From Cymbidium sinense (taxonomy: Eukaryota; Streptophyta; Magnoliopsida; Asparagales; Orchidaceae), in the NCBI GenBank assembly GCA_021442155.1, contig CM038214.1, positions 316,355,001-316,419,000 on the forward strand: DNA of 64,000 nt, in the 5' to 3' direction. Position 1 is the first letter of the stretch, and each line of letters opens with the position of its first letter. Below the pieces are notes generated by a model. The model was not told where the DNA came from and made no database searches. It saw only the letters and a list, made by a program, of their open reading frames with translations. A program made the translations under genes and the position numbers. Below, one piece after another: positions 1-12,003 of the stretch.

Positions 1-684
1 TTTTTTTAGTTTAGGGTTTAGGTTTTACTTTTATTTATTTTAGGTTTATTTTAGGTTTAGGTTTTTATTTAATATTTATTTTATTTTCTTTAGGTTTTAT
101 TTCTTTTATTTTATGTTTAGTTTTTATTTTTTTAGGTTTTTATTCTTAGGTTTATTTTATTTTTAGTTTAATTTAGATATTTATTTGTTTTATTTTAGTT
201 TTTTTATTTTTTTATTTTTTTATTTTAGTTAAGGCTCATGTTTTATTTATCTTATCTTCACTAATAGGCTCAGCCATTTATTTATTATAACAAGTCTTAT
301 AGTAGCCCAGGATTTTAGGCCTGGGTGGTGGCCCAGGAGGGCCCAGGTCAGGTAGAGCCCAGGGAGGGCCTGGACAGGGTGAGGGTTGGCCCAGGGTCAA
401 GCCTAGTATTAGTTAGCCTCAGTTGTGGCCTGGGTGGCCCAGGGCCAGTCAGTTCATAGGAGGGCCCAGGATTTAGGATTTAGGTTAAAGGAGGTTAGTG
501 GAGGGTTAGGGAGGGTTGTGGTAGGGTTTGGGTTATAGGGTGGGGTTGTGGTAGGTTTATTTAGGGAGGTTTAGGGTGGGGGCTTTGGCTTAGTATTTAG
601 GGTTTAGGGAGTAGGGTTTAGTGTTTTTTTTTAAAAAAAAAAGTAAACTGATAAGTTTAGGGTTTAGGGTTTAAGGTTTTTTTT
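1..684 (+). repeat. Degenerate telomere-derived array, block 1
   Basis: AT-rich TTTAGG/TTTATTTTA variants (1-290) pass into a GC-rich stretch of CCCAGG-type heptamers (300-480) and then canonical TTTAGGG (480-630). At 630-655 there is a T-run, an A-run and a GTAAACTGATAAG form of the unit-boundary landmark. The + strand is strongly G/T-rich and C-poor in the AT part. No gene is seen. Confidence 0.9.
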
Positions 685-1157
685 CTAATAGAGAACTAAT
701 TCAGATTCAACACTTCTTCTTTTCAATTTCATCAACCAAATAGCACCGCAAGTTTTCTAAGACACAAGCGACAAAATAGATAAAAAATGGGCACCCATAG
801 AGCAAATCAAAAACCATAGATAAGTAGAACCATCTTTACTATAAAGACATAGTTCCATAAGCAGCAGATCAGATCGATCGTTCTACAATTTCTCTAGTTC
901 CCCTCAGAACCACCCCCACCTCTCGAGTAGAGGTATCTACCATTATAACCGACCGTCTCTCCTCCACCACCAGGGTAAATACGCCGCCCTTCCTCTATAA
1001 CCACTATTTCGCTCACCACCACCTCCATATCCAGCAACAACTCTAGATCTCCCAACACCACTGTGATAACCGCCACCTCCACCTTTGCCTCCACCGCCAG
1101 ATCTTAATTGAGCTTAGTTGACGGTGATGTTCCTGCCGTCAAGGATCTGCCGAGTCT
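685..1157 (-). pseudogene. GR-RBP retropseudogene fragment, copy 1
   Basis: Read on the - strand this is the 3' part of a plant glycine-rich RNA-binding protein gene (GRP7/GRP8 type, nuclear RNA binding). It opens at the end of the RRM (LDGRNITVN, then AQ.RSGGGG), runs through a Gly/Tyr/Arg-rich tail ending SRGGGGSEGN, and continues into about 200 nt of 3' UTR that abuts a T-run on the + strand (poly(A) scar, 677-684). A stop replaces the Glu after ITVN, there is a frameshift in the glycine-rich tail, and the near-terminal Trp codon has become TAG. The RRM N-terminal half is absent. The 66-residue open frame at 894-1094 is only part of this remnant and is in the right frame only at its end. 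No function is expected. Confidence 0.85.
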
Positions 1158-4100
1158 TAGGGTTTAGGGTTTAGGATTACTTTTAGGGTCTAGGGTTTAG
1201 GATTTATGATTTAGATTTAATGGTTTTTTTATATTAACTAAATCAATAGGTTTAGGTTTATCTAATTTATCTTTTATTTATTTCAATTTATTTTATTATT
1301 TTATTTTTATTTAGGTTTATTTATTTAGTTTAGTTTATTTATTTTAGGTTTATTTATTTTATTTTAGGTTTTTTTTATTTTAGTTTATTTTTTGGGTTTA
1401 GTTTTCTTTTTAGTTGAGTTTCTTTTTTATTTTATTTCTTAGGTTTAAGTTTTATTTCTTATTTTTATGTTTAGGTTTAGGTTTTTATTTTATTTTTTTA
1501 GGTTTAGGTTTTTAAGTTTTATTTTAGCTTTATTTTAGGTTTTTTTTTGTTTAGGTTTATTTCAATTTATTTATTTTATTTATTTAGTTTATGTTTAGGT
1601 TTATTTTATTTTAGGTTCAGTTTAGGTTTTATTTATTTTAGTTTAGTTTATTTTAGTTTAGGTTTAGGCTTATTTTATTTTTTATTTTAGGTTTAGGTTT
1701 TATTTTAGTTTAGGTTTCATTTTGGTTTGTTTGTTTAGGGTTAGATTTTTATTTAGTTTTTATTTTATTTTATTTTATATTAGGTTTATTTTATTTTTAT
1801 TTTAGGTTTAGTTTTTATTTTATTTAAGTTTTTTACTTTTACTTTAGTTTAGGTTTTTATTTATTTTGTTTTAGTTTAGTTTTTAATTTTTTTTATTTGC
1901 TTTTTAGGTTTAGGTTTAGGTTTAGGTTTAGGTTTTAGATTATGCTTTTATTTTATTTGTGTTTAGGTTTTTTTATTTATTTTATTTTTAGCTTTTATTT
2001 AGTTTTAGTTTAGGTTTTTAGGTTCTTAGGGTTAGGGTGGGAATAGGGGTGGGTTAGTCTGGGGTGGGTAGGGTGGTTTAGGGTTGTAGGTTTAGGGTTA
2101 TTTTTTGTTTAGTTTTAAACTTTTATTTTATTTTAAATTAACTAAATGGTAATTCAGGTTTATTTAGTTTATTTTTTATTTTAGTTTATTTTATTTATTT
2201 TTTATTTAGGATTATTTTATTTTTTATTTAGTTTATTTATTTTTGTTTATTATTTAGGTTTAGGTTTAGGATTAGGTTTATTTTTTTAGCTTAGGTTTAT
2301 TTTTATTTTATTTTTTAAGTTTAGGTTTTATTTTTATTTTAGGTTTAGTTTTAGGTTTTTTTTTTTTATTTTAGATTTTAGATTTTTATTTTGGACTATT
2401 AATTTTTTAGTTCATTTTAGGTTTATTTTACTTTATTTTATTCTATATTATTTAGGTTTTAGGTTTAGTATATTTTAGGTTTAAGTTTAGGTTTTATTTT
2501 AGTTTAGTTTATTTTAGTTTAGTTTTTTATTTTATTTATTTTTATTTTTTTTTAGTTATTTAGGTTATATTTTTTAGGTTTATTTTTAAGTTTAAATTTT
2601 ATTTAATTTTATTTTAATTTATTTTAGGTTTATTTTTTTTATTTTATGTTTAGTTTTTATTTTATTTAGGTTTTATTTTAGGTTTATTTTAACATATTTA
2701 GATTAGTTTAGTTTTATTTTATCTTATTTTAATTTTAAGAATTAGGTTTAAGTTTAGTTTTAGGTTTAAGTTTTGGTTTTAGTTTAGGTTTTTATTTTAT
2801 TTTAATTATTTTATTTTATTTAGGTAAAGGATTTTATTTATTTTATGTTTATGTTTTATTTAGTTTAGGTTTAGGTTTAGATTTTAGGCATAGGGCATGG
2901 GCTGGGCTAGTGGTAGTGGTTTAGGGTAAGTATGTTTTAGGGTTTAAGGTAGGGTTTATGGTTTTAGGTAGGGTTTATGGTAAGTCAGGGTCAGGCCTGT
3001 GGTTTAGGGTTTAGGTTTAGGGTTTAGGGTTGGGTTTAGGGTGGTCAGGTCATGGTTTAGTTAGTTTAGGGTTAAGTTTTCTTTAATAATTATTTGTTTA
3101 TTTTTTTATTTATTTTAGATTAAATAAACGTAGGTTTATTTAGTTTATTTTATTTATTTTGGTTTATTTTATTTTATATTGATTAAGTTTATATTTATTT
3201 TATTTAGTTTAGTTTATATATTTTAGTTTAGGTTTTTTGTTTAGTTTATTTTAGGTTTAGGTTTATTTCTATTTTATTTTATAATTTGTTTGATCTTATT
3301 TTTTATTTTTAGTTAAGGTTTAGGTTATTTTATTTTTAAGTTTAGGTTTTATTTTTGGTTTATTTTATGTTTTATTTTTAGTTTAAGTTTAATTTAGTTT
3401 ATTTTATTTAATTTAGTTTAGGTTTAGGTTTAGGTTTAGTTTATTTTAGGTTTAGGTTTAGGTTTTATTTATTTTTGTTTAGTTTATTTTAGTGTAGGTT
3501 TAGGTTTATTTTATTTTTATTTTAGGTTTAGTTATCTTTTTTAGTTTAGGGTTTAAGTTTTATTTTTTTATTTATTTTTAGGTTTATTATTTAGGTTTAG
3601 GTTTTTATTTGGTTTTTATTTCATCATATTTTAGGTTTAATTTATTTTTATTTTTTTTATTTTATTTATTTATGTTTTATTTTAGTTTAGTTTAGGTTTA
3701 TTTGTTTTAGTTTAGTTTTATTTTATATATATATTTTTAGGTTTTTAGGTTTATTTTAGTTTATGTTTTTATTTTATTTTATTAGTTTAGGTTTTTTTAT
3801 TTTTTTTATCTTTTAGTTTTATTTAAGGTCGGTTTTTAGGTAGGGTGTGGAGGGTTTGGGGTTATGGTGGATTTAGAGTTTAGGGTTTAGGGTTTAGGGT
3901 GGTTAGGTGGTCAGATCAGGGTGTGGCCTGGGTTTGGGAGGGTAGTAGGAGCATTTAGGGTTTAGGGAGAGCCCAGGTCAGTTGTGGTTGTATTTGGTAG
4001 GGTCCAGGGTTTGGAGTCAGTTTAGGTTAGCTGAGTGGGCTCAGCCTCAGTGGCCTACTTTGGTTTTGGATCTCCTGATCAGTGTGGTCCAGAGCTCAGG

Positions 4101-6885
4101 GCCCAGGGTTTAAGTTAGAGTGGTTTAGGTTTAGGGTTTAGGGTCAGTTCAGTTTAGTGGCTCAGTTTAGGGTTGAGGGTTTTTTTTATGAAAAATTAAG
4201 TAAACCGATAGGTTTATATTTATTTAATTTATTTTTTATTTATTTTAGTTTATTTTTATTTTTATTTTGATTTAGGTTTATTTTTAATTTTTATTTATTT
4301 TAGTTTATTTATTTTAGGTATATTTATTTTAGTTTAGGTTTTTTTATTATAGTTTATCTTTTAGGTTTAGGTTTAGGTTTAGGTTTATTTTTTAGTTTAG
4401 TTTATTTTATTTTATTTTGTTTATGTTCATGTTTTATTTTTTAATTTTAGGTTTGGGTTTAGGTTTGTATTTTATTTTTAGGTTTAGTTATAGGTTTTAT
4501 TTTAGGTTTATTTTTAGTTTATTTTATTTTATTTAGTTGTTTTATTTAGTTTATTTTAGTTTAGGTTTAGGTTTTATTTATTTTAGTTTAGGTTTAAGTT
4601 TATTTTATTTTGTTTATTTTATTTTTATTTTATGTCTATGTTTTTTTTTTTGTTTACGATTTAGGTTTTATTTTTTTATTAATTTTATTTTATTTTAGTT
4701 TTATTGTATTTTTATTTTATGTTTAATTTTTATTTTATTTAGGTTTTTTATTCTTAGGTTTATTTTATTTTTATAGTTTAGTTTAGGTTTTTATTTATTT
4801 TATTTTAGTTTTAACTTATTTTTTTATTTTATTTTAGTTTTAAGTTTAGGTTTTAGTTTAGGTTTAGGTTTAGTTTAGTTTTGGTTTATATTATTATTTT
4901 TAAGGTTTAGGTTTTATTTATTTTATTTTATGTTTATTTAGTTTATGTTTAGGTTTATAAGTTTTGTGGTTTAAGATTTAGTGTTTATGGTCTTGGGTTT
5001 AGGGTTTAGTCAGTGTAGATTTAGGTTTAGGGTTTAGCATTTATCTGCCAGAGCTTAGGTTTTAGGGTTTAGGATTTAGATTTAGGGTTTAGGATTTGAG
5101 ATTTAGGGTTTTCCTAGGTTTGTAGATTTAGGTTGTGTTTTTAGGGTTTTTCTTTTTTTTATTTTTTTTAAATTTTTTATTTTTTAAAATTAAGCAAATT
5201 GGTAAGTTTAGGTTTATTTAGTTTATTTAATTTTATTTCTATTTAATTCAGTTTATTTTTTTTATTTAGGTTTATTTTTATTTTTATTTTTATTTTTATT
5301 TATTTTAGTTTATTTATTTTAGGTTTATTTATTTTAGTTTAAGTTTTTTATTTTTTTATTTTAAGTTTAAGTTTGTTTTTAGGTTTTATTTTAATTTTAT
5401 TTTAGGTTTAGGTTTTATTTTTATTGTTAGGTTTAGGTTTAGGTTCTTATTTTATTTCTTAATGTTTAGGTTTTAGTTTTTTATTTTAGGTTTCTTTTTA
5501 AGTTTAACTTTTTAGTTTAGGTTTAGGTTAATTTTTAGTTTATTTTATTTTATATGGGGTTTAGGTTTAGGTTTAGGTTTAGGTTTAGTTTATTTTAGGT
5601 TAAAGTTTAGGTATTATTTATTTTAGTTATGTTTATTTTAGTTTAGGTTTAGATTTTTTTTATTTTTATTTTAGGTTTAGTTTTTTTTTAGGTTAGGGTT
5701 TAGTTTTATTTTTTATTTTTTTTAAGTTTATTTTTTAGGTTTAAGTTTTCATTTAGTTTTTATTTTATTTTATTTTAGGTTTATTTTATTTTTAGTTTTA
5801 GTTTAGATTTTATTTTATTTATGATCTTTATTTTTTTGTTTAGTTTAGGTTTTTATTTATTTTATTTTAGTTTTGTCATTTTCTTTTTTGGTTCAAGTTT
5901 ATGTTTTTGTTTTTATTTTTTTACTATTTTATTTTGGTTTTGGTTTTTTATTTATTTTATTTTTAGGTTTTATTTAGTTTAGGTTTTGGTTTTTAGCTTT
6001 TTAAGGGGTAGTTAAGGGTTTAGGGTTTTATTTTAAGTTTAGGGTCTTTTAGTTTAGAGTTTATGTTTTACCTTTTATTTATTTTAGGTTTATTTTTAGG
6101 TTTAGGTTTTGTTTAGTTTTATTTTACTTTATTTTAGGTTTATTTTATTTTATTTCATTTAGTTTTTTATTTTATTTAGGTTTTATCCTTAGGTTTATTT
6201 TTATCTTTAATTAAATTTAGGTTTTTATCTATTTTATTTTAGTTTATTTTTTATTTATTTTTGCTTTTTTTAATTTTATTTTTATTTAGGTTTATTTTTT
6301 CTTTTTATTTAGTTTGGTTTATTTATTTTAAGTTTATTTTTTTTAGTTTAGGTTTTTTATTTTAGTTTATTTTTTAGGTTTAGCTTTAGGTTTATATTTA
6401 TTTATTTGTTTAGCTTTAGGTTTATGTTTTATTTTATTTAGGTTTAGGTTTTGTATTATAGGTTTATTTTAGGTTTTATTTTTTAGTTTAGGTTTAAATT
6501 TATTTTCATTTATTTAATTTAATTTAATTTAGCTGCTAAGGTTTAGTTTATTTTAGATTTATGTTTATGTTTTACTTATTTTAGTTAGTTTTTTATAGTT
6601 TAGGTTTAGGTTGTTTATTTTATGTTTAGGTTTTTTTTTAGGTTTAGGTTTAGGTTATTTTAGGTTTAGGTTTTCATTTTGTTTATTTTAGTTTAGTTTA
6701 TTTTAGTTTAGGTTTACATTTGTTTTATTTTGTGTATTTTATTTTTATTTTAGGTGTAGTTTTTTTTCTTTAGTTTAGTGTTTAGGTTTTATTTTTTATT
6801 TATGTTTAGGTTTAGGGTTTTATTTAGTTTTTAGTTTAGTTTATCTTAGGTTTATTTTATTTTTATTCTAGGGTTAATTTTTATT
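1158..6885 (+). repeat. Telomere-derived satellite array, block 2
   Basis: About five and a half units of the ~1-kb higher-order repeat. Unit-boundary landmarks (AT-rich run, then AAGTAAACC or similar, then GGTTTAGGTTTATTTAG) lie near 1232, 2130, 3115, 4190 and 5185. Each unit is mostly TTTATTTTAGGTTTA-type sequence. It ends in canonical TTTAGGG, with a GC-rich TGGCCTGGG stretch most obvious at 3840-4150. The internal landmark TTTATTCTTAGG is seen near 4750. No coding sequence. Confidence 0.88.
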
Positions 6886-8091
6886 TTGATGGAGAAGCAT
6901 AGGTTACGATGTGATACAGAAGTTTCTCACAATCAGTTTGGTTTCATGCCAGGTAGATCTACTATGTATGCTATACATTTGTTAAGAGGTTTGATTGAGA
7001 AGCATAGAGAAAGTAAGAAGGATCTACATATGATATTTATTGAATTAGAGAAAGCTTATGATAAAGTCTCAAGAGATGTTCTTTGGAGAGTTCTAGAATA
7101 GAAAGGAGTTAATATTGGTTATATTCAAGTCATTAAGGATATGTATACTAGAGTTGTTACTTGTGTCCAAACACAAGGAGGATTGAAAAAATATTTTCCT
7201 ATTTCAGTTGGATAACATCAAGGATCAACATTAAGCCCTTATCTTTTTTACTTTAGTTATGGATGATCTTATGAGGCATTTACAAGAAGATGTACCTTGG
7301 TGTATGCTTTTGTCGATGACATTCTTCTTGTTGATAAGACTAGAGGGAGTCCAACAAAAACTTAAATTATGGAGGTCAACTTTAAAGTCTAAAGGTTTTC
7401 ATTTAAGTAGATCTAAAACTGAATATATGGAGTGTAATTTTAGTTGTAGAAGTTTTAGTGGTAGTGTTGTGACTTTAGGTGATCAAGTCATTAATAAGAG
7501 TGATTTATCTGATATTTAGTCTCTATTGTTCAAAATGATGGTGAAATAGATGGAGATGTTATTAGTAGAATTCAAGTTGGATGGTTGAAGTGGAGGAATG
7601 CATCCGGCCTATTATGATGATACAAGTTCCACTTAAACTTAAGGGAAAATTTTATAAGATGGTGGTAAGACTTGCAATGACTTATGGTGCGAATGTTGGC
7701 CAATAAAAGAGAAACATAAGACTAAGTTAAGTGTTATAGATGAGGATGCAGTGGATGAGTGGCTTTACTCTTAGAGATAGAATGCAAAATGAGTATGTTC
7801 GGGAAAAAGTTGGAGTAGCTCCAGGTAGATAAGATTAGGGAGAGTTGCCTTAGATGGTTTGGCCACATAAAGCCACCATCCATGACCGATTAGTAGAGTA
7901 GATGCATTAGATTTTCCTTATGTTAAGAAAGGTAAAGGTAGACCTAAAAAGATTGGTTAAGACGATAAAAATGATCTTATACTTGAATTAAATGAGAATT
8001 TGACACATAATAGACACAATGGAGACAAGGATTCATGTAGAATACACCATAGTGGGATTAAGGCTTGTTGTTGTTGCCATTGTTGTTGTTC
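6886..8091 (+). mobile_element. 5'-truncated RTE-clade LINE remnant
   Basis: This is the 3' end of a non-LTR retrotransposon on the + strand, starting inside the reverse transcriptase. Visible in order are: the RT block [17 protein letters not shown] (from about 6937); [14 protein letters not shown] (about 7045-7090); the QGGL...FPISVG/HQGS block (about 7170-7225); MDDLMRHLQEDVPW (7259 on); the catalytic motif FVDD at 7309-7320; and KSKGFHLSRSKTEYMEC (about 7387-7432). Farther on are decayed C-terminal blocks resembling GRIRNEYVRE.LGVAP and RWFGH. The element ends in a TTG-rich tail (8067-8090), as plant RTE elements usually do. At least two stops and two frame changes disrupt it (7099, 7213, around 7257 and 7300). 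The endonuclease and the RT N-terminus are missing. It is inserted in the array and is dead. Family match is by recalled motif similarity, so clade placement is fairly but not fully certain. Confidence 0.88.
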
Positions 8092-10310
8092 TTTAGTTTT
8101 TATTTTATTTAGGTTTTTTATTCTTACGTTTCTTTAATTTTTTAATTGTTTAGGTTTTTATTATTTTATTTTATTTTAGTTTCTATATTAATTTTATTTT
8201 ATTTTTAGGTTTAACTTTACGTTTAACTTTTAGTTTAGGTTTTTATTTTATTTTATTTAATTATTTTATTTAGGTTTAGGTATTATTTATTTATTTTATT
8301 TTAAGGTTTTATTTTATTATTTTATTTTAAGGTTTTATTTAGTTTAGGTTTATGTTTTTAGGTTTTTAGGGTTTAGGGTTTAGGGTTAGTTTAGGGTTTA
8401 TGGTTTAGGGTTTAGGGTTAATTTCAGGACTTAGGGTTTAGGATTTAGGGTTTATCGTTTAGGGTTTAGCGTTTAGGATTTTTTTTAAAAAAAATTAAAT
8501 TAAGTAAACTCATAGGTTTAGGTTTATTTGGTTTATTTTTAATTTATTTTAGTTTATTTTTTTTTAATTGAGGTTTATTTTACATTTTTATTTAGTTTGG
8601 TTTATTTATTTTAGGTTTCTTAATTTTACTATTTTTTTTAGTTTATGTTTAGGTTTATATTTATTTTAGTTTAGTTTTATTTTATTTTATTTTATGTAGG
8701 TTTATTTTTTTTTTATTTAGGTTTAGGTTTATCCCTTTATTTTATTTTAGGTTTAGGTTTTAGATTTATTTTAGTTTTATTTTAGATTAGGTTTAGGTTT
8801 TTATTAATTTTATTTATTTTAGGGTTTAAGTTTAGTTTATTTTAGGTTTAGGTTTAGGTTTTATTTATTTTGTTTAGTTTCTTTAGTTTAGGTTGAGGTT
8901 TATTTTATTTATTATTTTAGGCTTAGGTTTTTTTTAGTTTAGGGTTTAGGTTTTATTTTTTATTTATTTTTATGTTTATTTTTTAGGTTTAGGTTTTTAT
9001 TTTATTTTATTTTACATTTATTTTATTTTTAGGTTTAGGTTTAGGTTTATGTTCTAGTTTAGGTTTTTATTTTATTTATTATTTTATTTTATTTAGGTTT
9101 AGTTTATTTATTTATTTTGTTTTAAGTTTAGGGTTTAGGGTTTAGGGTTTGTGGTTTAGGTTTTTTAAAATTACAAACCCAGAGGTTTAGGTTTATTTAG
9201 TTTATTTAGTTTTTATTTATTTAGTTTTTTTTTTTTTTATTTTATTTAGTTTAATTTTTTATTTTTATTTTGTTTGGTTTATGTATTTTAGTTTAGGTTT
9301 ATATTTTAGTTTATTTTTTAGGTTTAGGTTTATTTTTTAGTACAATTTTATTTTTTATTATTATTTAGGTTTAGGTTTTATGTTTTATTTTAGGCACAAA
9401 TATGTTTTTTATTTTATTTAGGTTTAGGTTTTAGGTTTTATTTTAGATTTATTTTTAGGTTTTATTTTTTTTAGTTTAGGTTTATTTTATAGTTTATTTT
9501 ATTTTATTTAGTTTAGGTTTAGCTTTAACCTTTAGTTTATTTAGGATTAGGATTAGTTTTACTTATTTTAGTTTACTTTATTTTAGTTTAGGTTTATTTT
9601 ATTTTATTTTATTTTTTTTTTTGTTTAGGGTTTGTTTATTTAGTTTGGTAGGTTTTATTTTTAATTCTTTTGGTTTTATTTTATTTTTTTTTGGTTTAGT
9701 TTATTTGGTTTTATTATTTTATTTTAGGTTTATTTTTTTATTTTATGTTTAGTTTTGATTTTATTTAAGTTTTTTATTCTTAGCTTATTTTATTTTTAAG
9801 TTTAATTTTGGTATTCATTTATCTTTTTAGTTTATTTTATTAGTTTATTTTATCTTTTTAGGTTTAAGCCTTTTAGTTTAGGTTTTATTTTATTTAGGTT
9901 TAGGTTTTAATCTTATTTTATTTAGGTTTTATTTAGTAGTTTTCTTTTAGGTTTTAGGGTTTGTGGCCTAGGGTTTGGGTTTGGGTAAGGTCTGGGTTTA
10001 GTGTCTGGGGTTTAGGCAGGGCTCAGGTTAGGGTTTAGTGTCAGCCAGATTTTGGGATCTTGGCCTTGTGGTTTGGGTTTGCTCAGGTTAGTTCAGTGGT
10101 TAGGATTTATGGTTTATTTAGGTTTAGGTAGGGTTTAGAGTTTTAGGGTTTAGGCTCAGGGTTTAAGATTTAGGATTTGGTTTAGGGTTTAGGGTTTAGG
10201 TTTTGGGGTTTAGGATTTAAGCAGGTTGGGTTTTAGTTTTGGGTTTATGGTTTTGGGTTGGGGTTTTGGGTTTAGGTTTGGAGGGTTTAGGGTTTGGGTC
10301 CATAACACAC
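8092..10310 (+). repeat. Telomere-derived satellite array, block 3
   Basis: Continues the array after the RTE insertion. Unit-boundary landmarks lie near 8490 (AAATTAAGTAAACTCATAGG) and 9165 (AAAATTACAAACCCAGAGG). The internal landmark TTTATTCTTA occurs near 8118 and 9773. Canonical TTTAGGG runs are at 8370-8480 and 10130-10300. A GC-richer stretch lies at 9955-10090. No genes. Confidence 0.88.
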
Positions 10311-11294
10311 CGACAAGGTCCATACATTAACTCAAATTAAATTAAACCCAATTTATTTTTCCCAGTGGAGTTAAATCACACTCTTTTCCCTAATGGAGCC
10401 CCAAATCATATGTAAATAAGTCAAGCAAACAAATCAAATTCAAAACCAACCTCCTCAGTGGAGCCAAACTGAACCAATTCCCCCAATAGAGTCTAAATCA
10501 AATAAACCCAACCAAATTCTTATCCCAAGCAGATACATCCCTAGACAAATCTATGACATCAAACTAGAATCCTAATCTCCGATAGATTTCCCGAACCTAC
10601 TTCCCTAGTGGAAGGTTCATATACTTGATCCCCAATAGACTCAAGCCCATATCTCTTACAAATATGCCTCCACATCAATTAAAACAAAATAAATAAAAGT
10701 TGATTCGATCTTAATCCCTAATGGATTATGAACTCTTATCTCAAGCGGATCTTCTTTCCACAAATCATATAATCAAATCAAATTCAAACCTTAGCCCCAA
10801 CATATTTTCTTCTTCTATGACCTCGACATAGACCCCTCACATGTCATGTCCAATGTATGTGTGATCCCCTAGTAGATCTCCCTCCATGTCCTTGACATGG
10901 AATTCTCATCAAATCTTATTTCTTCTCTTATGCACACCTTTAATATTTCAACCAAAATCCTAACAATGTATTCCTTCAAATTACATCATCTTAACATTAT
11001 AATCAACATTTTATGATTTGTGATGGTGCAAGCTCAAACTAACTATACAATATCATGCTAAACATATTATAATGTCAATTACCACACTATATTATATTAT
11101 AAAATATGATGTTATATTATAATTTGCTATAATATAATAAATTTTTAACATTACACCTCATTAGAATCACTTAAAAGGAACAAATAATAATATTTCTCAA
11201 AATATGAATAATGTTCATTTTGGATGTAAAATTATTATTTTTCTATAAGAAATGGTACAAAATAGCATAATTTTGTTGTCGCTTCTTGGTGTGT

Positions 11295-12003
11295 GCCGTG
11301 AATTTGGCCAAATTCTTCTATCTCAACCTTCGAATTAATATTTTTGTGAGTTTTGACCCAATGTATTATAACAAAATGTACAATAACATTTAGTAAGACA
11401 CCAATTCATATATATATATATATATATATATTTATTATATATATATCATATTCATTACACCTTAAAATGAATCACTTTAAGCAAAAAATTTATAAATTTT
11501 GGTTGAAAAATGAACATTTATTTTGGATGCAAAATTCTATTATTTTTATTAAATGACACACCATAGCACACCCCCAATGATGTTCCCTAAAGCTTACCTT
11601 AATTTTGGCCAAATCCCATCATCTCAACAATAATTTTATGAATTATACTAGTACAAACTCTTCTACATCATACTATAGCAAACTAAATTATGCTAAACAA
11701 CAAGTAGTAATACACAATAGTATGCTATAATGCATGATGCTACACTATGTTATGGCATCCTATATTATAATACATTATAACATATTATATTATATTATAT
11801 TGCATATCACATCACAAGGGATTTCTTAAGATAAAAAAATCATAAAATTCGTCTAAACTAAAAAAAAAATTATATATTTTAGTCATATCACTTACATATT
11901 TTAAATTGAAACCATATATTATGATGCCATGCTCTACCTATTATGAATTTGGCCAAATTCCACCATTTTAAAGTCTAAATTAACATTTTTATAAATAATG
12001 CTA
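11295..12003 (+). repeat. Three degenerate ~310-340-bp direct repeats
   Basis: The motif GAATTTGGCCAAATTC plus a downstream stretch (TCTATCTCAAC...TAATATTTTTGTGA) occurs near 11299, 11605 and 11944. The copies are diverged but in the same order and orientation. GAATTTGGCCAAATTC is itself a perfect palindrome. The array may extend upstream but decays beyond recognition. Confidence 0.55.
11406..11449. repeat. (TA)n microsatellite
   Basis: Nearly uninterrupted TA dinucleotides, broken once by TTTAT, within the unclassified insertion. Confidence 0.95.

Larger units (their letters stand above)
10311..12003. other. Unclassified AT-rich insertion in the array
   Basis: The telomere-like sequence stops abruptly at about 10310 and resumes at about 12003. 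The first part (10370-10900) repeats a short motif of the form CCCAGTGGAGCCAAA or CCTAATGGA at least six times in degenerate form. The second part (11040-11850) is rich in TATTATA. I see no protein domain, no clear terminal repeats and no RNA gene. The open frame at 11353-11556 reads through an AT microsatellite and is not credible. It may be the remains of an LTR or a non-autonomous element. Confidence 0.6.

Noticed and set aside
685..1157. A functional GR-RBP gene
   Set aside because: The RRM is missing in all eight copies, stops and indels are present, and no promoter or first exon lies next to any copy.
11353..11556. 67-residue open frame with an IYIYIYIYI stretch
   Set aside because: It reads through a TA microsatellite.
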